Assembly (NCBI GenBank): GCA_902594865.1
Contig: CACJNV010000009.1
Coordinates: forward strand, 1-51,501
Length of the DNA: 51,501 nt
Direction of reading: 5' to 3'
Source: an uncultured Pelagibacteraceae bacterium
GTDB taxonomy: Bacteria; Pseudomonadota; Alphaproteobacteria; Pelagibacterales; Pelagibacteraceae
Both the position numbers and the translations under genes were made by a program. Each line of letters starts with the position of its first letter. Positions within the stretch are counted from its first letter, which is position 1. The notes under the pieces are model-generated. The model was not told the origin of the DNA. It made no database searches and saw only the letters and a list, made by a program, of their open reading frames with translations. This document shows positions 8,470 through 17,000 of the stretch, in pieces.

Positions 8470-9927
8470 TTATTTTTTTGCCAACAAGTAATATGTTATC
8501 CAAGCAACAAATGCACCTATTATCCAAGCATAAGATTGTAAAAACATTAAATTAGTGTTCCAAATTGTAGACGCTGAAAATATAAATCCAATAATTAAAG
8601 AATAAACACCTTTTATATGCCAACCACCTGAATAATAATAAGCGCTCTGTTTATCTATAGAATATAAATCTTTATTACTTAATTCTTGATTTTTAATTAA
8701 ATAATAATCAGCTGCCATCACTCCAAATAAAGGACCAAAGAAAGCACCAAAAGTATCAACAAATGATAAAATTCCTATTTGGCTCAATATAGTCAGCCAG
8801 AAAATTGCAATCAACAAACCAAAAAAAGCAATTAAATAACTAGCGCTTTTTAAGCTAAATATTGAAGGAGCAAAATTTATTAGAGAGTATTGAGATGGAA
8901 TAAAATTGGCAACTAAATTTGTAGAAGCTGAAGCAATTATAATAAAAAATAGAACGACTATTGTTATTTGTATATTATCAAATTTTCCTACTATATCAGT
9001 TGGATTAGTAAAAATTCTATCTATATCTGAAAATTTTTGATTAAGAAAAACATCAGAGCCTGTAACAATAAAAACAGATAAAAAAGAAAAAATAATTAAA
9101 TTCAAAATTAAACTTAAGTTTCCTTTTTTTAATTCTTGCTCATTTTTTACATATCTAGAAAAATCACCAAAACTAATTATCAAAATTGAAAAATAGGCAA
9201 ATATTGTTCCAGCAACAGTCAATAAAGGTGCTAAATTATTAACATCTAAAAAATTATTTAAATTAAAAATATTTGAAAAAGCTTCGGTAGTTATTTTTAC
9301 ATCGCTTAATAAAACAACAAAGAAAAAAATCAATAAACCAGCATAGACTGTCATTGCTGAAAAATTAATTATTTTCTTATTGTACTGCATACCAACAGTA
9401 AAAAATACAGTCTGTAAAATAATTGTGATTATTATTGCAGACCAATCAATAATATTCATACCAAAATAATAAAAAATAAATATTTCCTGCTGCAATAAAG
9501 AATTATCTATAGAAAAAATTACTATTCTAATTAAGTAAACTAAAATTTTAGACAAAAAATAAGTTTGAATTCCAAATAAAAATATTCCAACTAAACTTCT
9601 GATTAACCCAAAAAATTTAGCACCATTAAATCCAAGTGAGGATCTAAGCAATACTGCAAATGGTAAACCAAATTTTTGGGAAGGTTTTCCAATAATATTT
9701 GAAAATAAATAAACGAAAAAAGATCCTAATATGATTCCAAAAAAAACTACAAATATGTTTAAACTATACATTAAGTATAAAGAGGATATTAATGAGAAAC
9801 CAATTACACTCTGTACATTTGCTCCCCAAAAACAAAATAGATCTTTCCAATTCCAAGTTTTATAATTTGGATTAACAGTGACTAAGTCCCAATTAGATAG
9901 AGAGTATTTTACTTTAGGTTGATTCAC
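8470..9927 (-). CDS. NCS1-family nucleobase/cation symporter
   Basis: Polytopic inner-membrane permease of 485 residues with about 12 hydrophobic segments. The N-terminal WNWKDLFCFWGANVQSVIGF and the LPFAVLLRSSLGFNGAKFF segment are the TM1 and TM2-3 signatures of nucleobase:cation symporter-1 (cytosine, allantoin, hydantoin, thiamine-precursor transporters). Substrate is not readable. It lies 25 bp after dctM and 5 bp before the SDR gene, so it is likely part of the same transcript as the TRAP system and the two importers may serve one pathway. Confidence 0.85.
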   Translation of the reverse strand: MNQPKVKYSLSNWDLVTVNPNYKTWNWKDLFCFWGANVQSVIGFSLISSLYLMYSLNIFVVFFGIILGSFFVYLFSNIIGKPSQKFGLPFAVLLRSSLGFNGAKFFGLIRSLVGIFLFGIQTYFLSKILVYLIRIVIFSIDNSLLQQEIFIFYYFGMNIIDWSAIIITIILQTVFFTVGMQYNKKIINFSAMTVYAGLLIFFFVVLLSDVKITTEAFSNIFNLNNFLDVNNLAPLLTVAGTIFAYFSILIISFGDFSRYVKNEQELKKGNLSLILNLIIFSFLSVFIVTGSDVFLNQKFSDIDRIFTNPTDIVGKFDNIQITIVVLFFIIIASASTNLVANFIPSQYSLINFAPSIFSLKSASYLIAFFGLLIAIFWLTILSQIGILSFVDTFGAFFGPLFGVMAADYYLIKNQELSNKDLYSIDKQSAYYYSGGWHIKGVYSLIIGFIFSASTIWNTNLMFLQSYAWIIGAFVAWITYYLLAKK

Positions 9928-9952
9928 TTAATTTATTTTAAACTAATAAATT

Positions 9953-11287
9953 CTACTGTCCATATAAGAGAGTTGGTAGCCATAAGGCAATTTTAGGAAA
10001 TATGATTATTAAAATTAAGCCTATAACTTGTAGAACCATAAATTGCATCATTCCATAATAAATATCTTTTAAATCCCATTCAGGTACTACACCTTTTAAA
10101 AAATAAGCAGACAAAGCTACAGGTGGAGACAGCCAGGCGGTCTGGAGATTGACAGCAACCAATATTGCAAACCAAGTTAAATTAAAGCCCAAAGCTTCAA
10201 TTAATGGTAAAAGAATTGGGACAATAATCATCACAATTGGTACCCATTCTAATGGCCAACCTAATAAAAATATTGCAACCATAACAATTCCTAGGATTAA
10301 ATATTTATTCATTTCTAATCCTAACAAAAATTCAGTTAATAAGGTTGGAGTGCCAAGTCTTGCAAATACAGCCCCGAAAAAGTTTGATGCAGCGACTAAA
10401 ACCATTATTAAAGCAGTAATTTCTAAAGTTTTAACTAGTGCCTCTTGAAGTTTAGATAGAGTTAATTTTTTGTACGCTAATGAAAGCAATAAAGCTCCCA
10501 TAGCACCACAACCTGCTGCTTCTGTAGGTGTTGCAAAACCAAATAAAATACTTCCTAACGCAGCAAAGACGAGAGCTGCAGGTGGAACTAAACCTAAGAA
10601 AAATTCAATCCAAACTTCTTTCATGCTTGCTGCCCTCATTTCTTCAGGAATTACAGGTCCTAATTTTGGATTTATCATGCACCTTATTGTTGTGTAGCCA
10701 GCGTATAAACTAGCAAGAAGAATTCCAGGTATTATAGCAGCAGCAAATAAGTCAATTACAGGAATTTCCATAATTGGACCCATCACAACAAGCATAATAC
10801 TTGGTGGAATTAAAATTCCCAAAGTACCACCAGCTGTAATTGTGCCAGCTGCAAGTCTTACATCATAACCAGATCTATTCATGGATTTTGCAGCCATTAT
10901 TCCAAGAATAGTTACTGAGGCACCAACAATTCCTGTTGCTGCAGCAAAGATAACTGAAACAAACAATACAGCATAATACAATGCACCTCTTACTCTAGCC
11001 AACATCATTTGAAATGATGAGAACAATCTTTCCATCAGTCCTGCTTGTTCCATCATAATGCCCATAAAGACAAAGAGCGGGACGGCGGCGAGGGTTTGTT
11101 CGGTCATGACCATCGAGAACTGGAGGGTCATTAAATAAAATACTAATTTTCCAAATCCTAGATACCCAAATACAAAACCTAAGAAAATTAATGTAAATGA
11201 AATTGGAAATCCGACAAAGATTGCAAAAAGCATTACTCCAACTAAAATAAAACCTAAAATGGCTGGATCAATTAATTCTGCTATCAT
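9953..11287 (-). CDS. dctM: TRAP transporter large permease subunit (DctM)
   Basis: Large membrane component of a tripartite ATP-independent transporter, driving uptake by a sodium gradient. 444 residues with about 12 membrane segments. The conserved AAVPLFVFMG stretch near residue 65-75, GIVGASVTILG and GTLGILIPPSIMLVV are DctM signatures. The start overlaps the dctQ stop by 4 bases (coupled translation). Bases 11071-11130 within the gene use GC-rich codons quite unlike the rest (separate entry). The substrate depends on DctP. Confidence 0.95.
   Translation of the reverse strand: MIAELIDPAILGFILVGVMLFAIFVGFPISFTLIFLGFVFGYLGFGKLVFYLMTLQFSMVMTEQTLAAVPLFVFMGIMMEQAGLMERLFSSFQMMLARVRGALYYAVLFVSVIFAAATGIVGASVTILGIMAAKSMNRSGYDVRLAAGTITAGGTLGILIPPSIMLVVMGPIMEIPVIDLFAAAIIPGILLASLYAGYTTIRCMINPKLGPVIPEEMRAASMKEVWIEFFLGLVPPAALVFAALGSILFGFATPTEAAGCGAMGALLLSLAYKKLTLSKLQEALVKTLEITALIMVLVAASNFFGAVFARLGTPTLLTEFLLGLEMNKYLILGIVMVAIFLLGWPLEWVPIVMIIVPILLPLIEALGFNLTWFAILVAVNLQTAWLSPPVALSAYFLKGVVPEWDLKDIYYGMMQFMVLQVIGLILIIIFPKIALWLPTLLYGQ
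11071..11130. other. GC-rich codon patch inside dctM
   Basis: Within these 60 bases I count 36 G or C (60%), while flanking sequence on both sides has normal A/T-rich codons. Read on the coding (minus) strand the codons are of the type ACC, CTC, CAG, TTC, TCG, GTC, GCC and CCG, where neighbouring codons prefer ACA, TTA, CAA, TTT, TCA and GTT. The reading frame is intact and the encoded residues match the conserved DctM segment. It looks like a short recombination tract from a GC-rich relative, or an assembly chimera. Confidence 0.75.
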
Positions 11288-11898
11288 TCATCTTCTCCTG
11301 GCCATTTTCCTCTTGTGGCAGCCCAATAACTTTTAAATAATTCTGAAATACCTTGGATTAGCAAAAATATTATTCCAATAAGTAGGCAACTTTTAATTGG
11401 CCACATATAGGGCATCCAAGTTGTATCCATTCCTCTCTCACCTCTTTGAATAGACTCCCCTACATATCCAATAGTCATGTAAAGAAATACTATTAAGCCT
11501 GGAAAATAAAATAAAATATATAACCAAAAATCAATTGTTCCTTGATTCTTAGTTTTAAAATTTCTGTATAAAAAATCAGCTCTTATATGAACACCTTTAG
11601 AAAGTGCATAACCAGCGCCCAACATAAAAAGTGCACCATATAAAAATCGACTGATGTCATAAGCCCAAATTGTTGGGGAATGAAATAATTTCCTGGCAAA
11701 TACCTCGTAAGTCATTGCAAGAATTAACGGCATCAATATCCAACAAACAACGTTACCAACCCATTTGCTAAATTTATCTATATTTACAATTGAACTAGCC
11801 ATCCATGGTGGCATATCACTTGGCATTTTTCCAGAACCACCTCGCCTTTCGGCAATCATTTCATCTGATATATCTAATTTACCTGGTTCGTCTGCCAT
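11284..11898 (-). CDS. dctQ: TRAP transporter small permease subunit (DctQ)
   Basis: 204-residue small membrane subunit of the TRAP transporter. After a ~35-residue polar cytoplasmic N-terminus (rich in Met/Pro/Asp) there are four hydrophobic segments, with FARKLFHSPTIWAYDISRFLYG being the typical DctQ TM2 region and GVHIRADFLYRN the following loop. It overlaps dctM by 4 bases. It is separated from dctP by 65 bp containing a strong hairpin. The extended N-terminus is longer than in many DctQ proteins. Confidence 0.93.
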   Translation of the reverse strand: MADEPGKLDISDEMIAERRGGSGKMPSDMPPWMASSIVNIDKFSKWVGNVVCWILMPLILAMTYEVFARKLFHSPTIWAYDISRFLYGALFMLGAGYALSKGVHIRADFLYRNFKTKNQGTIDFWLYILFYFPGLIVFLYMTIGYVGESIQRGERGMDTTWMPYMWPIKSCLLIGIIFLLIQGISELFKSYWAATRGKWPGEDE

Positions 11899-11916
11899 AA
11901 ATTTTTATATAAAAAA

Positions 11917-11944
11917 TTAGAGCGGACTATTAAGTCCGCTCTAA
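11917..11944 (-). terminator. Strong hairpin between dctP and dctQ, partial terminator candidate
   Basis: A perfect 12-bp inverted repeat, TTAGAGCGGACT / AGTCCGCTCTAA with a 4-base loop, is followed on the minus strand by a run of six T. It lies 20 bases after the dctP stop and 19 bases before the dctQ start. This has the form of a Rho-independent terminator or of a 3' mRNA-stabilising hairpin. In binding-protein transport operons such an element gives much more binding protein than permease; that role here is inference. Confidence 0.8.
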
Positions 11945-11963
11945 CGTAAAGATTATTTAATGA

Positions 11964-13058
11964 TTACTTTAATGTTGCTGCGTGAGCCATTCCTAGCTTC
12001 GCATTAGACATTTGAGCACCACTCCAGAAAGGAACTGCGATATCAGCAAATTCTTTCATAGAGTCCCAAACTTCAGCAAAGAATGCATTTTTAGCTGCGT
12101 TTGTTTCCAAACTTTTCTTAGCAGCTGCCATGTATTCTGTGAAGTAATCAGAAGGAGTATCCTCTAATTTCACACCATGAACTTCAGTAAGCTCTTTTAA
12201 AGCTTTTCCGTTTTCATAGATTCTGTAACTTAGAGATTTCGCTAAAGATGCATTTGCAGCAACTTCAATCGACTTCTTCTCATGGGCAGTCATTGCATTA
12301 TATGTTTTTCCAGTAATGTAAAAATCAGCATTTACGACTACTTGGTGTAAACCTTGTAGGTAGTAGTGCTTTAATACTTTTTGGAAACCAAACGTTAAGT
12401 CTGGTTTTGGACAACACCATTCAGCAGCATCAATAGTTCCTGCTTCTAAAGCTGGTAGAATATCTCCACCACCCATAGCAACAGATGCTATACCGATGTC
12501 TTTATAAGTTTGTCCTGGAATTCCTGGAGGAGTTCTGAATTTATATTTTCTAAAATCAGCCATATCTTTAATTGGTTTTGGAAACCAACCTAAAGCTTCA
12601 GGACCAACTGGTTGAATCATAAATCCTTTAATATCTCTTCCCATCTCTTTCCATAGTCTGTCGTATAGCTCTTTTCCTCCACCATACTGAAACCATGATA
12701 AGAATGCGATGTTGTCAATACCAACACCACCACCTGCTACTGGCGAACCAAATAACATAGCGGCAGGGTGATCACCTGACCAATAGTGTGTCCAAGCAAA
12801 TCCGCAGTCGATAAGTCCTTTATCAACAGCATCTAAAGTTTCTTTTACACCAACAACTGCTCCTGCAGGCATAATTTCAAACTTAAGAGATCCACCTGTC
12901 AAAGTTGTAACAGTGTCAGTAAAGTCTTTTAACATTTTAACTTCATCAGCCTTAGTGTTAAGAACTGTCTGACATTTTAGTGTTTTTGCAGCATTAGCAT
13001 TTGAAATAAATCCAAATACCATAGCAACTGCAAATAACATTGAAATGATTTTTCTCAT
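11964..13058 (-). CDS. dctP: TRAP transporter periplasmic substrate-binding protein (DctP family, TakP-like)
   Basis: 364 residues with a cleavable signal peptide (residues 1-23, ...ISNANA). Family landmarks are the CGFAWTHYWSGDHPA segment (85-99), Arg175 in YKFRTPPG (the conserved Arg that salt-bridges a substrate carboxylate) and LPALEAGTIDAAEWCCP (201-217). The EW-x-P, large aromatic-rich pattern is closer to the TakP (2-oxoacid-binding) branch than to the C4-dicarboxylate branch, so a carboxylate or keto-acid ligand is a reasonable guess. A strong Shine-Dalgarno (AGAGAGGG) precedes the start, suggesting high expression. Confidence 0.92.
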   Translation of the reverse strand: MRKIISMLFAVAMVFGFISNANAAKTLKCQTVLNTKADEVKMLKDFTDTVTTLTGGSLKFEIMPAGAVVGVKETLDAVDKGLIDCGFAWTHYWSGDHPAAMLFGSPVAGGGVGIDNIAFLSWFQYGGGKELYDRLWKEMGRDIKGFMIQPVGPEALGWFPKPIKDMADFRKYKFRTPPGIPGQTYKDIGIASVAMGGGDILPALEAGTIDAAEWCCPKPDLTFGFQKVLKHYYLQGLHQVVVNADFYITGKTYNAMTAHEKKSIEVAANASLAKSLSYRIYENGKALKELTEVHGVKLEDTPSDYFTEYMAAAKKSLETNAAKNAFFAEVWDSMKEFADIAVPFWSGAQMSNAKLGMAHAATLK

Positions 13059-13067
13059 ATCGTTTTT

Positions 13068-13103
13068 TCCCTCTCTTTATTTTTAAAAACGAAAGCTTGT
13101 CAA
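13068..13103 (-). promoter_or_regulatory. dctP: Candidate promoter and strong RBS for the dctPQM operon
   Basis: On the minus strand a consensus TTGACA occurs at 13103-13098, about 40 bases upstream of the dctP start. An AGAGAGGG Shine-Dalgarno follows at about 13076-13069, roughly ten bases from the ATG. A convincing -10 box at standard spacing is not obvious (only AT-rich sequence), so the promoter call is weak while the ribosome-binding site is clear. Confidence 0.35.
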
Positions 13104-13203
13104 AGAATGAAATCTAAAACAAGTGCTAATATTGGATTATTTGGAATTTTTTGTGTACAGAAATATAACAAATAAAAAAAATTTAATTTATAAGAGTTCT
13201 AAT

Positions 13204-14799
13204 ATGGATAATTTTGATTTTATAATTTTAGGTGCTGGATCTGCAGGATGTGTACTTGCTAACAGGTTATCTGAAAATCCTTCAAATAAAGTGCTTTTAA
13301 TTGAGGCTGGAGGCAAGGATAATTATCCTTGGATACATATTCCTGTTGGTTATTTCAAAACAATGCACAACCCAAAGACTGATTGGTGCTACAAAACAGA
13401 GCCTGATGAGAGCATGAACAATATTTCTATTAGGTATCCTAGAGGAAAAACATTAGGAGGCAGTTCTTCTATCAATGGTCTGCTTTATATAAGAGGTCAA
13501 CACAGAGATTATGATATTTGGCGACAATTAGGTAACACAGGTTGGGGATGGGATGATGTTTTGCCTTATTTTATCAAAGCAGAAAACCAAGAAAGAGGAA
13601 AAGATGAGTTCCATGGAGTTGGAGGCCCTTTATCTGTTTCAGATCAAAGAATACATCTGCCTCTTCTAGATGAATTTCAAAATGCTGCTGAGGAATTTGG
13701 TATTCCAAAAACAAAAGATTTTAATACTGGTGATAATCATGGCTGTGGTTATTTCCAAGTAACTGAAAAGGATGGCTTTAGATGTAGTACAGCTGTTGGA
13801 TATTTAAACCCAATCAAGAGCAGGAAAAATTTAAAAATTTTAACTCATTCACATGTCAAAAAAATAAATTTTGAAAATAAAACTGCTAAAGAAATTGAGT
13901 ATTGGGAAGGTAGTGAATTAAAAAAAGTTCAAGCAAATAAAGAAATTATTATTTCATCAGGGGCTATTGGATCTCCTCAAATCTTACAAGTTTCTGGTAT
14001 AGGAAATCCTGAAAAATTAAAAAATCTTGGGATTGATATGGTGCAAAATTTAAATGGAGTTGGAGAAAACTTACATGATCATTTAATGCTTAGACCAATC
14101 TATAAAATTAATGGATTAAAATCCCTAAATAAAAAAATTAATAGTTTATTTGGAAATTTAATGATTGGCTTAGAATATATTTTTAAAAGAAGTGGCCCAA
14201 TGACTATGGGTGCTAGTCAACTTTGTATGTTTGCTAAAAGCGATCCATCTTTAGAACTACCAGACTTACAATGGCATGTTCAGCCCATGAGTATGGATAC
14301 GTTGGGAGCAACAAAAAATCATGATTTTCATGCATTCACACCTACTGTTTCAAATATCAGACCGACAAGTAGAGGACATGTTAGTATTGTTGATAAAGAC
14401 TCGAGAACTTATGCAAAAATAAAACAAAACTATCTATCAACTGATCACGATAGAATGATTGCAGCTAAAGGACTTAAATTAACAAGAAAAATTATAATGG
14501 AGTCAGAAACTTTCAAAAAATATACTCCAGAAGAATACAGACCAGGCATTCACTTAAATGACGATGAGGAATTAGTTAAAGAAGCCTCTAATTATGCTCA
14601 AACTATTTTTCATCCAGTTGGAACTTGTAAAATGGGTCAAGATGAAATGTCTGTAGTAGATGAAAAACTTAAGGTTAGAGGTATTAATAATTTGAGAGTT
14701 ATAGATGCATCAATAATGCCAAACATCACTTCAGGTAATACAAATGCACCAACAATAATGATTGCAGAAAAAGGTGCGGACATGATATTACAACAATAA
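13204..14799 (+). CDS. GMC-family FAD-dependent oxidoreductase (choline dehydrogenase-like)
   Basis: 531 residues from the ATG at 13204, chosen because the FAD-binding beta-alpha-beta unit begins immediately (DFIILGAGSAG, GxGxxG at 10-15); the in-frame ATG at 13123 adds 27 non-homologous residues. GMC signature GKTLGGSSSINGLLYIRGQ follows near 85. The catalytic His lies in FHPVGTCKMG and the C-terminal GNTNAPTIMIAEKGAD is conserved. It resembles choline or alcohol dehydrogenases; the exact alcohol is unknown. It is divergent from dctP and overlaps terC by one base. Confidence 0.9.
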   Translation: MDNFDFIILGAGSAGCVLANRLSENPSNKVLLIEAGGKDNYPWIHIPVGYFKTMHNPKTDWCYKTEPDESMNNISIRYPRGKTLGGSSSINGLLYIRGQHRDYDIWRQLGNTGWGWDDVLPYFIKAENQERGKDEFHGVGGPLSVSDQRIHLPLLDEFQNAAEEFGIPKTKDFNTGDNHGCGYFQVTEKDGFRCSTAVGYLNPIKSRKNLKILTHSHVKKINFENKTAKEIEYWEGSELKKVQANKEIIISSGAIGSPQILQVSGIGNPEKLKNLGIDMVQNLNGVGENLHDHLMLRPIYKINGLKSLNKKINSLFGNLMIGLEYIFKRSGPMTMGASQLCMFAKSDPSLELPDLQWHVQPMSMDTLGATKNHDFHAFTPTVSNIRPTSRGHVSIVDKDSRTYAKIKQNYLSTDHDRMIAAKGLKLTRKIIMESETFKKYTPEEYRPGIHLNDDEELVKEASNYAQTIFHPVGTCKMGQDEMSVVDEKLKVRGINNLRVIDASIMPNITSGNTNAPTIMIAEKGADMILQQ

Positions 14800-15392
14800 T
14801 GTTTGCAGAATTTTTTACACCTGAGCAAATAGCAATATTAACTCAAATAATTTTTATTGATTTAGTTTTAGCTGGAGACAATGCAATTATAATTGGAATG
14901 GTTGCATCTAAATTTCCAGTGGAACAAAGAAAAAAAGTTATATTCTGGGGTATTGGTGGTGCTGTAATTTTAAGAATAATTCTAACGCTACTCACAGCTT
15001 ATCTACTACAAATAACTGGATTAAGATTAATAGGGGGAATTTTATTACTTTATATTGTTTACAAACTATATGTAGATGTAATCAAAGGCTCTGAAACAGA
15101 AGATAATATTAAAGTAGACAATTCCAGTTTTTTAAAAGCTATTTGGACAGTTCTACTAGCAGATTTTACAATGAGTTTGGATAATGTTTTAGGTGTTGCG
15201 GGGGCAGCAGGTGATCATTATGGTCTACTTGTATTTGGGTTAGTGTTATCAATCATTTTAATGGCAACTGCAGCAACATTGATATCTGGATGGATTAAAA
15301 AATATAAATGGATTGCTTGGGTTGGATTATTAGCAATATTAATAGTAGCTGTAGAGTTGATTTACACAGATATTAAAATAATATTCTTTTAA
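14799..15392 (+). CDS. TerC/YjbE-family integral membrane protein
   Basis: 197 residues with about seven hydrophobic segments. The FIDLVLAGDNAIIIGMVA segment (about 17-34) and the second FTMSLDNVLGVAGAAGDH (about 125-142) are the paired Asp-containing repeats of the TerC family, which is associated with metal-ion (notably Mn2+) export or metal loading of exported proteins. Starts within the stop of the GMC gene and ends within the start of the SDR gene (TAATG overlaps), so translation is coupled. No tellurium genes are nearby. Confidence 0.85.
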   Translation: MFAEFFTPEQIAILTQIIFIDLVLAGDNAIIIGMVASKFPVEQRKKVIFWGIGGAVILRIILTLLTAYLLQITGLRLIGGILLLYIVYKLYVDVIKGSETEDNIKVDNSSFLKAIWTVLLADFTMSLDNVLGVAGAAGDHYGLLVFGLVLSIILMATAATLISGWIKKYKWIAWVGLLAILIVAVELIYTDIKIIFF

Positions 15393-16150
15393 TGTATCTT
15401 CAAAAAATAAATCTAAAAAACAAATACGCTTTAGTTACTGGTGCAGGTAAAGGATTGGGAAGAGCATGTTCAATTGCATTAGCTGAGGCAGGAGCAACGG
15501 TTATAGCTTTAAGCAGAACTCCTTCAGATTTAAGTAAATTGGAAAAGGATATCAAAAAAGTTAAAGGTAAAATTGTTAAAGTTTCTTGCGATGTAATGAA
15601 TTACGAGGATTTAAAACAAAAATTAGAAAAAATTAAAATTATTGATGTGCTAGTAAACAATGCAGGAACTAATATTCCGGAGCCTTTTGAAAAAATTAAA
15701 CAAAAAAGTATGAATTACCTTATAGATTTAAATCTAAAAGCAGCATTTAACGTGGCACAAATTGTCGTAAAAAAGATGCTAAAAAATAAAAAAAGACCTG
15801 GCTCAATTATAAATATGTCATCTCAACTAGGTCATGTTGGTATGAGCGGTAGAAACATATACAATATGACAAAATTTGGAATTGAAGGACTAACTAAGGG
15901 AATGGGTGTAGAGTTAGCAAAAAAAAATATCAGAGTTAATACGGTAGCACCTACTTTTGTTGAAACACCTATGGTTAAAAACTTTTTTAAAAACAAAAAA
16001 TTTAAAAAATTAGCCCTTGGAAACATACCAGTAGGAAAAGCGGCCACTGAAAGTGATGTTGCTACAACTGTTTGTTTTTTGGCATCATCTGCATCTTCAA
16101 TGATAACTGGAACATCAATAATTATAGATGGTGGATGGACAGCTCAATAA
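15392..16150 (+). CDS. Short-chain dehydrogenase/reductase (SDR)
   Basis: 252-residue classical SDR. TGAGKGLG (residues 16-23) binds the nucleotide, NNAG follows near 90, and catalytic Tyr-xxx-Lys lies in YNMTK near 155. C-terminal SMITGTSIIIDGGWTAQ is the usual SDR tail. It resembles gluconate 5-dehydrogenase or 3-oxoacyl reductases. Coupled to terC (1-base overlap) and to the peptidase gene that starts inside its last codons. Its place after a GMC alcohol oxidase suggests a related carbonyl or alcohol conversion, which is inference. Confidence 0.87.
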   Translation: MYLQKINLKNKYALVTGAGKGLGRACSIALAEAGATVIALSRTPSDLSKLEKDIKKVKGKIVKVSCDVMNYEDLKQKLEKIKIIDVLVNNAGTNIPEPFEKIKQKSMNYLIDLNLKAAFNVAQIVVKKMLKNKKRPGSIINMSSQLGHVGMSGRNIYNMTKFGIEGLTKGMGVELAKKNIRVNTVAPTFVETPMVKNFFKNKKFKKLALGNIPVGKAATESDVATTVCFLASSASSMITGTSIIIDGGWTAQ

Positions 16151-16935
16151 TTTATAGACTTTTCTTTGTTTTTTTAATTTTAATATCACCAGTTAAAGCT
16201 ATTGAATTTCAAGGTAAATTTCTGCAAGGTCATTTTATATTAGGTAAAACTGATCCTAATGCTAAAATTTTGGTTGGAAAAAAAGAGGTTAAAGTATCAA
16301 AAGATGGTTTTTTTGTTTTTGGTATAGATCGAGATCAAAAATACGACCTAACTTTTACAAAAATTATTGATGGAAAAAAATCAATAACTACAAAAAAAGT
16401 TTTAAAGCGGATATACAATATACAAAGAATAGATGGATTAGCAGAAAGTAAAGTAACCCCACCTGAGTCTGTTTATAAAAGAATTAAAAAAGAAAATAAT
16501 GCAATTGGAGAAGCAAGAGCAATAAATTCTGATCTGCAATTTTTTAAAGAAAAATTTATTATGCCAGTTGAAGGTATAATTAGCGGTGTTTATGGTAGTC
16601 AAAGAATTTTAAATGGTAAACCAAGATGGCCTCACTACGGAATAGATATTGCAGCTAAACAAGGAACGATGATTAAATCTTCTGGTTCGGGTGTAGTTAC
16701 TATGGCTGAAGATGATTTGTATTATACTGGTGGCACAGTAATAATGGATCATGGTCATGGAATATCAACGATATATTCTCATTTAGAAAATGTATTAGTC
16801 TCAGTTGGTGATCAGATAAATCAAGGAGACATAATAGGAACAGTAGGATCTACAGGAAGATCAACCGGACCACACTTAGATTTTAGAATTAATTGGTTTC
16901 AAACTAGGTTGGATCCAATGTCTGTTTTAAATTAA
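16135..16935 (+). CDS. Exported M23-family (LytM-like) metallopeptidase
   Basis: 266 residues from ATG 16135, chosen because it opens a signal peptide (MDSSIIYRLFFVFLILISPVKA); the earlier in-frame ATG at 16072 lies deep in the SDR gene. A beta-rich N-terminal domain precedes the M23 domain. His and Asp of HYGIDIAA (Hx3D) are present, as is YSHL. The usual HxH motif reads HLD in GPHLDFRINW, so one metal ligand position is Asp. This HLD variant occurs in a proteobacterial M23 branch and does not by itself prove inactivity. It probably trims peptidoglycan crosslinks. Overlaps the SDR gene by 16 bases. Confidence 0.88.
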   Translation: MDSSIIYRLFFVFLILISPVKAIEFQGKFLQGHFILGKTDPNAKILVGKKEVKVSKDGFFVFGIDRDQKYDLTFTKIIDGKKSITTKKVLKRIYNIQRIDGLAESKVTPPESVYKRIKKENNAIGEARAINSDLQFFKEKFIMPVEGIISGVYGSQRILNGKPRWPHYGIDIAAKQGTMIKSSGSGVVTMAEDDLYYTGGTVIMDHGHGISTIYSHLENVLVSVGDQINQGDIIGTVGSTGRSTGPHLDFRINWFQTRLDPMSVLN

Positions 16936-17000
16936 TTATTTATTTAAAATTTTAAATATAAGAAATTTTTTGCTAATAAATCAGAATCGAATTTTTATAT

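Noticed and set aside
8464-8527. Extended N-terminus for the SDR gene, beginning at 8527
   Set aside because: It would overlap the NCS1 gene end by almost 60 bases and adds a non-homologous Cys-rich leader; the ATG at 8464 starts right before the Rossmann motif.
10149-10713. Several plus-strand frames opposite dctM
   Set aside because: They are antisense shadows of a clearly conserved membrane protein gene and their translations have no sensible domain or codon pattern.
16072-16134. Extended N-terminus for the M23 peptidase
   Set aside because: It lies inside the SDR gene and would bury the clear signal peptide starting at 16135.
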